DNA of 52,343 bases from Methanosarcina sp. UBA293 (GTDB taxonomy: Archaea; Halobacteriota; Methanosarcinia; Methanosarcinales; Methanosarcinaceae). The notes under the pieces were generated by a model, which saw only the letters and a list, made by a program, of their open reading frames with translations, ran no database searches and was not told where the DNA came from. Position numbers and translations under genes: made by a program. Where the stretch lies: the NCBI GenBank assembly GCA_002499445.1, contig DALS01000035.1, forward strand, positions 1 through 52,343. The letters are read 5' to 3'. Below are positions 45,635 through 52,343 of this stretch, piece after piece; the stretch's first letter is position 1; each line of letters opens with the position of its first letter.

Positions 45635-45652
45635 TATAAGCAAATACTTATA
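45635..45652. promoter_or_regulatory. Putative ArsR operator upstream of the AEC gene
   Basis: TATAAG-CAAATA-CTTATA, a perfect inverted repeat with a six-base spacer. The same half-sites and spacing occur at 46087-46104 before the arsR gene. A partial second site overlaps the 18-bp repeat AATACTTATAATCAAGAC, which occurs at 45643-45660 and 45683-45700, 40 bp apart. Confidence 0.65.
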
Positions 45653-45711
45653 ATCAAGACGTTATATATTTACAGATACTTGAATACTTATAATCAAGAC
45701 ATAATGTCCGC

Positions 45712-46062
45712 TTACTGATGCTTATTATTATAAGGACATTTATCACAGGAGAAATTATATTGGCATCTTTCAAAGGTTGTCTTAAATAGTTCATCTATGT
45801 CCTTTCTATATTCAGCCAATACATTGGAATTAATTTTATAGAAAACTCTAAAACCTCTTTTATTTTCTTCAAGTATTCCAATATTCTTTAAAATCTTTAT
45901 ATGCTGGGATGTGGCAGGTTGAGAAATGTTAAGTTGTTTAGCTACATCAGAAACACAAAAGGTTTCATTATTATTAGATGCAAATATTTTTATTATTTTT
46001 AGCCTTTTCTCATCACCAAGGGCTTTGAGAACTTCAGCCATATTTTTTATATGACCTTTCAT
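45712..46062 (-). CDS. ArsR-family winged-helix repressor
   Basis: 116 aa. The recognition helix region VSDVAKQLNISQPATSQHIKIL (37-58) and the wing LEENKRGFRVFYKI are typical of ArsR/SmtB repressors. C36 in ETFCVSDV takes the place of the metal-box ExCVCDL, with only one of the two Cys. The C-terminus has C100, C106, C109 and H115, a possible metal site. GAGGT precedes ATG 46062. It probably represses itself and the AEC gene downstream; both have the TATAAG-N6-CTTATA palindrome before them. Confidence 0.85.
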   Translation of the reverse strand: MKGHIKNMAEVLKALGDEKRLKIIKIFASNNNETFCVSDVAKQLNISQPATSQHIKILKNIGILEENKRGFRVFYKINSNVLAEYRKDIDELFKTTFERCQYNFSCDKCPYNNKHQ

Positions 46063-46086
46063 TAATTTACCTCTCGATTATAAGTA

Positions 46087-46104
46087 TATAAGCATTCTCT
46101 TATA
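46087..46104. promoter_or_regulatory. Putative ArsR operator of its own gene
   Basis: TATAAG-CATTCT-CTTATA, a perfect inverted repeat 25 bases before the start codon of the ArsR gene, identical in half-site and spacing to 45635-45652. Confidence 0.65.
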
Positions 46105-46376
46105 CATATTTGCCAGGTATTACAAATAATTTCCTCTTTTTCCCTGTTTCGCCAAATACTGGAGTATACCCTAGCAAAAAAGGTATCCTCTTCAAGTTAT
46201 GTGGAAACCCCTTGATTTTCAATTAAATGCACTTTTCTCTTCGAAATCATCGAATTTGAAGAAGATATAGTTTTTTTGTAATCTCTCAAAGAACTTCACT
46301 CTTGGTGAAATTTTATCTAAATAAATCGCTTTGTGGTTCTTTTATTTGCAACAAATTCGCTATATTACCTAAGAGT
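46105..46376. other. Intergenic region, no gene
   Basis: AT-rich, with the ArsR promoter at its left end and the ygiQ terminator at the right. CCTGTTTCGCC...TACTGGAG near 46145 is only superficially ORB-like. No structured RNA was recognised. Confidence 0.35.
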
Positions 46377-48572
46377 TTACCTTTGCTGCTTCTCTTTTCT
46401 CCTTATCAAACACTTATGGGCATTTCCTACAAGGTCAAGTCTTCCTGCCTTTTCCAGAGCTTCATATACAAGCTCGTAATTTGCAGGGTTCCTGTAGTGC
46501 ATAAGGGCTCGTTGCATGGCTTTTTCTTTCTTATTTTTTGCAACGTATATCTTTTTGCCTGTGAACGGGTCCAGTCCTGTATAATACATGCATGTCGATA
46601 CGGTCATAGGCGTTGGGGTGAAGTCCTGTACCTGTTCGGTGTAACCTCCATGGTCCCGCACATACTCTGCCATCTCTATCATATCTTCAAGGGTACAGCC
46701 CGGATGTCCTGACATCAGATAATTTACAATGTATTGTTCTTTACCGCACTTCTTATTGAGAACTTTAAATTTCTGGGTAAATTTCTCGTAGACTTCCCTT
46801 TCGGGTTTGCACATTGCATTCGTGACTTGTCTTGAAAAGTGTTCAGGTGCGATCCGCAATTGTCCGCTAATATGGTAAGCGCAAAGTTCTTCGAGGTACT
46901 CTTCGTCCTTAAGAGCCAGGTCATAGCGTACGCCGTAACCTGTAAAGACTTTCTTGACTCCTGGGAGGTCACGCAGGCGGCGTAAGAGTTCGAGCAGCTT
47001 TTTGTGGCTGGTATCCAGAGCAGGGCAAATGCGAGGATAAAGGCAGGATTTGTCCAGACAGGCTCCTTTCTTTCCCCAGGTTTTACACTCCATGCCGTAC
47101 ATGTTTGCGCTCGGGCCACCAACTCCGTTTATAATACCCTTGAAATCCGGCTTTTCTGTGAGTTTTTTTGCTTCACGCAGGACGGACTCGATGCTGCGGC
47201 TTGCAATCATGCGGCCCTGGTGCTGCGTAATTGCACAGAAAGCACAGCCTCCAAAGCAGCCCCTGTGCGTTGTCAGGGAGAACTTTACCATTTCCAGAGC
47301 AGTCACAGGTTCACTATAGGATGGATGGGCTTCGCCAGTAAACGGCAGTTCATATACATGATCCAGCTCAGTCTCGGTCAGGACGCGCATTGGCCTGTTC
47401 TGCACGATTACAGTTTTTGGATGAGGCTGGATAACACCTTTTCCAGTAACAGGGTTCTGTTCCATAAAATACATGCGAAAAGCCTTTGCAAAGGCTGCTT
47501 TATCCTGAGAAACCTCTGAAAAGGAGGGAATTTCGATATTTTCCTTTAAAAATTCGGCAGCATCGTCAGCTATTTTCCCGTCTTTTTGTTCGGGCTTGTC
47601 TTGTTCAGATTTATCCTGCTTCAGTTTTTTCTGTTCTTGTTCCTGTTTATTAGATCTTTCATCTGACTTTTGTGCTCTTTCTTTGAGTTCTTTCCAGGCT
47701 TTAACTTCCATTTTCCATACAGTGCCCGGAATATCTCTGATATTTCTGATGTCTTCCCCAGCTTGCAGTCGTTTTGCAATTTCCACGATCTGAAGCTCTC
47801 CCATGCCGTAGACTATGAGATCGGCAGGCGCGTCAGCCAGAATTGACTGTCTGACCTTATCCGAAAGATAATCGTAATGGGCAAAGCGACGTAAAGAAGC
47901 TTCAATGCCCCCCAGTACTATAGGCACTTCAGGGAAGGCTTCTTTTATCCTATTCGAATAGATTATCACGGCACGATTCGGGCGAAGCCCTGTTTTGCCT
48001 CCTGGAGAATAAGCGTCCTTGTTGCGCGGCCTCAGGCCTGGGGTCAGGTTGCTGACCATAGAGTCAGTATTGCCTGCGCTTACGGAAAAAAAGAGTCTGG
48101 GTTTTCCAAGTCTTTTGAAATCTTCAGGGCTGTCCCAGCGGGGTTGGGTAATTATTCCTACTCTGAAACCAGCATCTTCAAGGATTCTTCCTATTATTGC
48201 GGTCCCAAAACTAGAATGGTCTACATAAGCATCTCCACTAACCAGAATAATATCAAGTTCTTGCCAGCCTCGCGCTTTTACTTCTTCTGGGCTCATTGGA
48301 AGGAATTTCGAGGCAGGTATGCGCGAAGAGAGGGACTTTTCTTTCCTTTTCCCATTCCGATGTTTGGTTTCGGCTTTTTTTTCTGTTTTTTCCCCTCTAA
48401 GATTTTCTGATCTTATTCCAGGTTTCGCAGCTGATTTAGCTTTTTTTGCTTTTTTTCTTATTTCATCCCTTTTTGAAATAAAAAAACCAATTTTTCTGCT
48501 AGATCTTTCTTTATTCGGCTTTTCCGAGCTCGAATTCTTATTCTTCTTTGAAACTGTCGTATCTCTGTCCAT
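46377..48572 (-). CDS. YgiQ family radical SAM protein (UPF0313)
   Basis: 731 aa. The radical SAM motif CFGGCAFC (CxxxCxxC) binds the [4Fe-4S] cluster; an N-terminal B12-binding-like region (IILVSGDAYVDHSSFG...) precedes it. The long linker rich in Lys, Gln and Asp (about 320-350) and the Lys/Arg-rich first 75 residues are additions to the bacterial YgiQ core. The reaction catalysed by YgiQ is unknown. The start ATG has GGAG 12 bases before. The C-terminus overlaps no other gene, and it may be co-transcribed with the hydrolase upstream. Confidence 0.88.
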   Translation of the reverse strand: MDRDTTVSKKNKNSSSEKPNKERSSRKIGFFISKRDEIRKKAKKAKSAAKPGIRSENLRGEKTEKKAETKHRNGKRKEKSLSSRIPASKFLPMSPEEVKARGWQELDIILVSGDAYVDHSSFGTAIIGRILEDAGFRVGIITQPRWDSPEDFKRLGKPRLFFSVSAGNTDSMVSNLTPGLRPRNKDAYSPGGKTGLRPNRAVIIYSNRIKEAFPEVPIVLGGIEASLRRFAHYDYLSDKVRQSILADAPADLIVYGMGELQIVEIAKRLQAGEDIRNIRDIPGTVWKMEVKAWKELKERAQKSDERSNKQEQEQKKLKQDKSEQDKPEQKDGKIADDAAEFLKENIEIPSFSEVSQDKAAFAKAFRMYFMEQNPVTGKGVIQPHPKTVIVQNRPMRVLTETELDHVYELPFTGEAHPSYSEPVTALEMVKFSLTTHRGCFGGCAFCAITQHQGRMIASRSIESVLREAKKLTEKPDFKGIINGVGGPSANMYGMECKTWGKKGACLDKSCLYPRICPALDTSHKKLLELLRRLRDLPGVKKVFTGYGVRYDLALKDEEYLEELCAYHISGQLRIAPEHFSRQVTNAMCKPEREVYEKFTQKFKVLNKKCGKEQYIVNYLMSGHPGCTLEDMIEMAEYVRDHGGYTEQVQDFTPTPMTVSTCMYYTGLDPFTGKKIYVAKNKKEKAMQRALMHYRNPANYELVYEALEKAGRLDLVGNAHKCLIRRKEKQQR

Positions 48573-48619
48573 AGTTTGTTTTAAAGCTCCTTATTCTCGT
48601 TTATTGCCATCTAAGGTTT

Positions 48620-49261
48620 TTATTCACCCATCATCATTTTTAACATTCTATATGAAGCCATAATCTGATTGTTTCCATCCCTGTCCGTAGGGGCTCCGTG
48701 TCCAGAGTACAGGGCTTTTACATCTAGTTTTGTGAGCTTTTCTATTGAGCCTATCATTTTTTCAGGTTCTGAACCCTCAAAGTCCATTCTTCCAAAACCC
48801 CCGTTTGGAAAAACAGTATCTCCGGAAAATAGACTTTTTGAGACCGGTTCATAGAGACAGATACTTCCTTTTGAGTGACCTGGAGTATGGATAACTTCTA
48901 GATATTCCCCATTCCCTATGTCAATTTTATCACCTTCTTCATAGGTAATTGTGGGCTTGACTGCAGGAGCACGCTCTCCGAAAAGTACAGACACGCTGAG
49001 GTATTCGTCGTTTACGCCTTCGAGGTCAGCTTTATGTATTCCGACTTTTGCCCCGCTCTTTTCTGCAATAGTTGCTGCTGCCGCGGTATGATCATAATGG
49101 CAGTGGGTCAGGATTATGAGTTTCAGGTCTGTAAGCTTTATGTACTTCTCCAGTTGCTTGATAATCAGGGAGCTGTTCATTCCCGCGTCGATCAGGATTT
49201 TTCCATTCACTAAATATACGCTGGAGTCGTAAGCTGTGGGGCAAATGTATCGGACTTCCAT
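48620..49261 (-). CDS. Metallo-beta-lactamase-fold hydrolase (glyoxalase II-like)
   Basis: 213 aa from ATG 49261, which follows AGAGGAA; a start at 49333 would add 24 basic residues and is less likely. Zinc ligands: THCHYDH, HTPGHSKGS, SGDTVF and the final SGHGAPTD, the order of the glyoxalase II-like family. It probably hydrolyses a thioester or related bond; the exact substrate is unknown. It lies 47 bases before the ygiQ gene on the same strand. Confidence 0.88.
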   Translation of the reverse strand: MEVRYICPTAYDSSVYLVNGKILIDAGMNSSLIIKQLEKYIKLTDLKLIILTHCHYDHTAAAATIAEKSGAKVGIHKADLEGVNDEYLSVSVLFGERAPAVKPTITYEEGDKIDIGNGEYLEVIHTPGHSKGSICLYEPVSKSLFSGDTVFPNGGFGRMDFEGSEPEKMIGSIEKLTKLDVKALYSGHGAPTDRDGNNQIMASYRMLKMMMGE

Positions 49262-49363
49262 GGTTTTTCCTCTTGTTATTCCTCTTTTTCTTTTCCCTTG
49301 CTTTTTCCTTGCACTTTTCGCATTGCTTCCCAATTCAGCTCTTGCTTTTAATAAAGTCTCGGA

Positions 49364-50122
49364 TTAGATGTTAAAAGCCCTGCATGCATTCTCAGTAGTC
49401 GTTTTTGCAACCTCTGTTGGGTCCATATTCTTAAGTTGCGCTATTACAGGGACTGAGTCAACTATAAATGCAGGCTCATTTCTGCCTTTGCGGGAAGAAA
49501 GGTAAGGACTGTCGGTTTCCAGAAGTAGGTTTTCAAGCGGTACGGCTTCTGCAAGAGCCTGATGATGTTCGGAAAAACAGACAAGAGTTGCCAGGGAAAT
49601 GTAGTGGCCCATATCCACGATTTCCTGCATGGTCTCAATAGAACCGCTGTAGCAGTGATAGATAACTGTATCCACGTCCTTAACAAGCTTCAGCACTTCC
49701 GCTTCAGCCAGCCTAGCGTGTACTACAAGAGGTTTGCCCAGGACTTTTGCAAGCTCGATCACTTTTTTAAATGCCGCAGTCTGCCTTTTTCGCTCTTGAT
49801 TTGTTTTGCAGTCCTGAAAGTCCAGTCCAGCTTCCCCAATGCCCACGGCTTTTCCTACATTTGCTTCAATCTGGGCAAGAATAGCATTTATTTCTTTATC
49901 GGTCCCTTCCCTTCCAATATCAGGACTGAGGCCAAGCGTGGCATGAATATCTTCATGTTTTTCGGCAAGCTCAAGGCTAATGCGATTACCCTTCAGGGAA
50001 ATTCCAGAGTTGATAATCCCGGCAACTCCTGCTTCTCTGGCTCGGAGAATAGCCTCTTCTCTATCGCGGTTGAATTTAGGAAAATCAAGGTGACAGTGAG
50101 TATCAATAATTGGATAAGCCAT
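49364..50122 (-). CDS. TatD family metal-dependent nuclease
   Basis: 252 aa from ATG 50122; ATG 50137 is the alternative. The DTHCHLDF start, GEAGLDF, a central VVHAR, CYSGS and the late LLLETDSPYLSSRKGRNEP are the TatD metal-binding and catalytic segments. TatD enzymes are 3'-5' nucleases acting on DNA or RNA in repair and turnover. It is followed on the same strand by the hydrolase gene after 102 bases and preceded by leuA. Confidence 0.9.
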   Translation of the reverse strand: MAYPIIDTHCHLDFPKFNRDREEAILRAREAGVAGIINSGISLKGNRISLELAEKHEDIHATLGLSPDIGREGTDKEINAILAQIEANVGKAVGIGEAGLDFQDCKTNQERKRQTAAFKKVIELAKVLGKPLVVHARLAEAEVLKLVKDVDTVIYHCYSGSIETMQEIVDMGHYISLATLVCFSEHHQALAEAVPLENLLLETDSPYLSSRKGRNEPAFIVDSVPVIAQLKNMDPTEVAKTTTENACRAFNI

Positions 50123-50300
50123 GGGTCTGTATTCCATCTCATTTTATTTCACTTTTTATGCATAATTTAGGAATATAGACCCAAAATGAGTATGCTCGCT
50201 TATCCAACTTTTGTCTTTTAATTATAACATCCTTGTTTGTTTTGATTCTTTTTAATTAACATCCTGGCCTTTAGTCTGTTTTAATCGAGTCAGATAAATT

Positions 50301-51809
50301 TTAGCTTTTTTCCTCTCTTTTATACAGCAGGTTCATAGCGTTTACAAGAGCCTCTACAGAAGCCATGACTATATCTGGGTTTGCAGATCTTGCAGTTACA
50401 ATTCGGCCCTTCTCGTTTTCAAGCCCTATGTATACGTCTGCAAGGGCATCTGCTCCGCCTGTAATTGCATCAATCCTGAATTCTTGGAGTTTGAAGTGGT
50501 TACTTTCTCCTAGGATGTCCCTTACAGCTTTGAGGGCGGCGTCCACAGGGCCAACCCCAGTCTTTGCTGAGATTATTTCTATGCCTTCAATCTCTGCCTT
50601 GACTACTGCAGTCGGGGTTAGGATATTTCCAGTCATTACGGAGACTTCCTTGAGCTTAATCAGTTCTTCTTCTGAACTTGCTTTTCCGAGCACGGCAGAA
50701 GCAACTGCATAGAGGTCTGCATCTGTAATCTGTTTACCCTTATCTGCAATCTCCTTAATTCTGGATACGATTTCATCGAGTTGTTTGTCATTGCTTATTA
50801 TACCTGCAGATTCGAGAGACTGCTTGACTGCATGTTTGCCTGTGTGTTTTCCAAGTACAATACGTCGTCTATGACCTACCATTTCAGGTGTCATTATTCC
50901 GGGTTCGAAAGTATCGGATTTTTCAAGTACTCCTTGACTGTGGATTCCTGATTCATGGGAAAATGCATTCTGGCCCACAACAGGTGTGTTTGGAGGAAGC
51001 CTGATTCCAGTATAGTTTTCAATCATTTTCGAGGTTTCTACAAGATGTTCGGTCCGAATATTCGTTTTTGCCCCGTACATTGCGACCAGACTCATGACTA
51101 TCTGAGAAAGATCGGCATTTCCTGCCCTTTCTCCTATGCCATTTATTGTGACCTGAACTTGGGATGCGCCTGCTTCGACTGCCATGAGACTGTTTGCTAC
51201 CGCAAGCCCGAAGTCGTTATGGCAATGTACGTCGATAGGAATCGTTATTTCGGCTGCGATGTCTTTTACCTGCCTGTGCATTGCGGATGGGACCATAATG
51301 CCAACAGTATCTGGCACGTTAATAATATCGCATCCTGCTTCCTGCACTGCTTTGAAAACCTCTATGAGATATTCTGGTTCGGTCCTCGTAGCGTCCATTG
51401 CAGAAAACATACACCTCCTCCCGTGATCTTTGATATACTGAACAGCTTCCACAGCCAGTTGAATCACTTCTTCTTGGCTTTTTTTAATAGTATATGTCCG
51501 CTGTACTTCAGAGGTAGGGACAAAAGTGTGCACAAGTCCTACATCGCTGTCAAAACAGGCATCGATATCTTTTTTCAAGACACGGGCAAGTCCACAGACT
51601 TCAAGATCCAGTCCGGAATTAGAAATCGACTTTACGGATTCTTTATCTCCTTCTGATGAGATAGGAAATCCAGCTTCTATTATGTCTACCCCTAGTTTGT
51701 CAAGTTGATGGGCAATTTCCAGCTTCTGGGTAGAAGTTAGAGATACCCCAGGGGTTTGTTCTCCGTCACGCAGTGTTGTGTCAAAAATAGTTATCTTCTT
51801 ATTCTGCAT
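50301..51809 (-). CDS. leuA: 2-isopropylmalate synthase family enzyme
   Basis: 502 aa. DTTLRDGEQTPGVSL and HCHNDFGLAVANSL mark the HMG-CoA-lyase-like barrel, with NGIGERAGNADL following. The C-terminal about 115 residues form the LeuA regulatory domain (leucine feedback site) starting near GVGPVDAA. It condenses acetyl-CoA with 2-oxoisovalerate for leucine synthesis. Citramalate and homocitrate synthases share these motifs; length and the intact regulatory domain favour LeuA. A TATA-like TTTATATA on the minus strand at 51885-51892 predicts a leader of about 50 bases. Confidence 0.85.
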   Translation of the reverse strand: MQNKKITIFDTTLRDGEQTPGVSLTSTQKLEIAHQLDKLGVDIIEAGFPISSEGDKESVKSISNSGLDLEVCGLARVLKKDIDACFDSDVGLVHTFVPTSEVQRTYTIKKSQEEVIQLAVEAVQYIKDHGRRCMFSAMDATRTEPEYLIEVFKAVQEAGCDIINVPDTVGIMVPSAMHRQVKDIAAEITIPIDVHCHNDFGLAVANSLMAVEAGASQVQVTINGIGERAGNADLSQIVMSLVAMYGAKTNIRTEHLVETSKMIENYTGIRLPPNTPVVGQNAFSHESGIHSQGVLEKSDTFEPGIMTPEMVGHRRRIVLGKHTGKHAVKQSLESAGIISNDKQLDEIVSRIKEIADKGKQITDADLYAVASAVLGKASSEEELIKLKEVSVMTGNILTPTAVVKAEIEGIEIISAKTGVGPVDAALKAVRDILGESNHFKLQEFRIDAITGGADALADVYIGLENEKGRIVTARSANPDIVMASVEALVNAMNLLYKREEKS

Positions 51810-51884
51810 AGGCTCGATGTAAAAATCGATCCCTTCTTTCAGTTCTTACATCCATAGTAATCAATATCAAATGCAAATCTCTGG

Positions 51885-51892
51885 TATATAAA
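51885..51892 (-). promoter_or_regulatory. TATA box of leuA (predicted)
   Basis: TTTATATA on the minus strand, 76 bases before the start codon, which puts transcription start near 51858. The leader contains TCGAT...ATCGA, a weak hairpin near the start. Confidence 0.4.
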
Positions 51893-52343
51893 TGCCACGC
51901 GTGTATTTTGAGTTTAAAGTTAAGTCTACTTTTTGAGCTCGGGATGGAAAATTATTTATACTAGATACACCCTTCTAGGGTTGCTTCTCAAGGTGTCACA
52001 CGACATTTAAGAGAATGAAAAACGGAATTTGAAAAACGGAGCTTAAAGGCGCCAGAAAAACGGAACCTGAAAAACGAAAACGGTAGGCGCCAGAGGACAT
52101 TGTTTTTGAAACAATGACTCATAACGACGGACAAAGTTAAGGATTCAAAAGTCAAGTCTTTTGAAACCCTTCAACTATCCTCACTTCTATCTTTCAAATT
52201 TTGCGAAATCTCCTGAAAAGGAGATATTATATAAGCATTCTTTGTTTGCCTCCCTCACAAATCAAGTGAGTTAAGGGCGCAATACAAACCTTTATATATG
52301 AGAATTGCCTTATATGTATCCCTCGCGCAATACGATTGTGTTG
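51893..52343. other. Right-end intergenic region with promoter-like elements
   Basis: No gene. Repeated words AAAAACGGA and GGCGCCAGA occur at 52018-52095. ATCTCC-N6-GGAGAT is a perfect inverted repeat at 52208-52225, followed by TTATATAAGC (52228-52237). TTTATATATG (52291-52300) is a second TATA-like element pointing to a plus-strand gene beyond the window. Confidence 0.5.

Noticed and set aside
46145..46175. ORB-like TGTTTCGCC...TACTGGAG between arsR and ygiQ
   Set aside because: Spacing between the two halves is wrong and the G-run is only three bases.

Overview
The window is from a methanogenic archaeon of the genus Methanosarcina, most like the M. barkeri / acetivorans / mazei group. 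The grounds are archaeal aRF1, Orc1/Cdc6, a four-OB-fold RPA, archaeal DnaG primase and archaeosine synthase, together with UPF0200, UPF0201 and UPF0058 genes, AT-rich intergenic DNA, GGTGAT-type Shine-Dalgarno sites, and a gene order that I recall (not checked) from the origin-proximal part of Methanosarcina chromosomes. No rRNA, tRNA, CRISPR array or intact transposase was recognised.

Layout. 1-9.0 kb: release factor aRF1 and ArgS, then an asparagine-synthase-like protein without the glutaminase cysteine, then two tandem paralogues of a core MetE-like methyltransferase. 9.0-12.36 kb: a gene-poor, AT-rich region with a small ribbon-helix-helix gene, a 129-bp MITE, a tetranucleotide microsatellite and several origin recognition boxes (ORBs), leading into orc1/cdc6 (12.36-13.6 kb). 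I read this as a chromosomal replication origin. 13.9-20.7 kb: UPF0200 kinase-like and UPF0201 proteins, a TIM-barrel isomerase-like protein, a GGCT-like protein with a Cys-repeat extension, a SelB-like protein with a decayed G domain, an Rnl3 RNA ligase and an AIM24-like protein. 21-26 kb: five CBS-domain genes in a row (18 CBS motifs) on the minus strand. 26-28.3 kb: a second ORB pair, in the opposite orientation, beside the rpa gene. 28.9-32.2 kb: RNA-end enzymes KptA and RtcA and a CoA-disulfide-reductase-like flavoprotein. 33.8-38.6 kb: DnaG, UPF0058, an acetyltransferase and archaeosine synthase ArcS. 38.9-42.1 kb: a GlcD-type FAD oxidase, a CCG-domain iron-sulfur partner and two small paralogues of unknown function. 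42.4-46.1 kb: DUF3786 protein, CDF metal transporter, a possibly acquired AEC transporter and an ArsR-family repressor with matching palindromic operators. 46.4-51.8 kb: YgiQ radical SAM protein, MBL hydrolase, TatD nuclease and 2-isopropylmalate synthase.

How the parts fit. Orc1/Cdc6, RPA and DnaG lie within about 23 kb together with two ORB clusters, so the segment looks like a replication island. RNA ligase, KptA and RtcA form a loose RNA-end-processing group inside it. The GlcD and iron-sulfur genes look like a 2-hydroxyacid (lactate or glycolate) dehydrogenase operon. The ArsR-AEC pair looks like a self-contained regulated transport unit.

The most interesting observations are the two oppositely oriented ORB clusters, the 25-bp direct repeats around the RHH gene, the ArsR palindromes shared by the regulator and the AEC transporter, the CDF gene fragment at the AEC 3' end, tandem duplications that span stop codons, the decayed GTPase motifs of the SelB-like protein, and departures from expected active-site residues in the KptA and MetE-like proteins.
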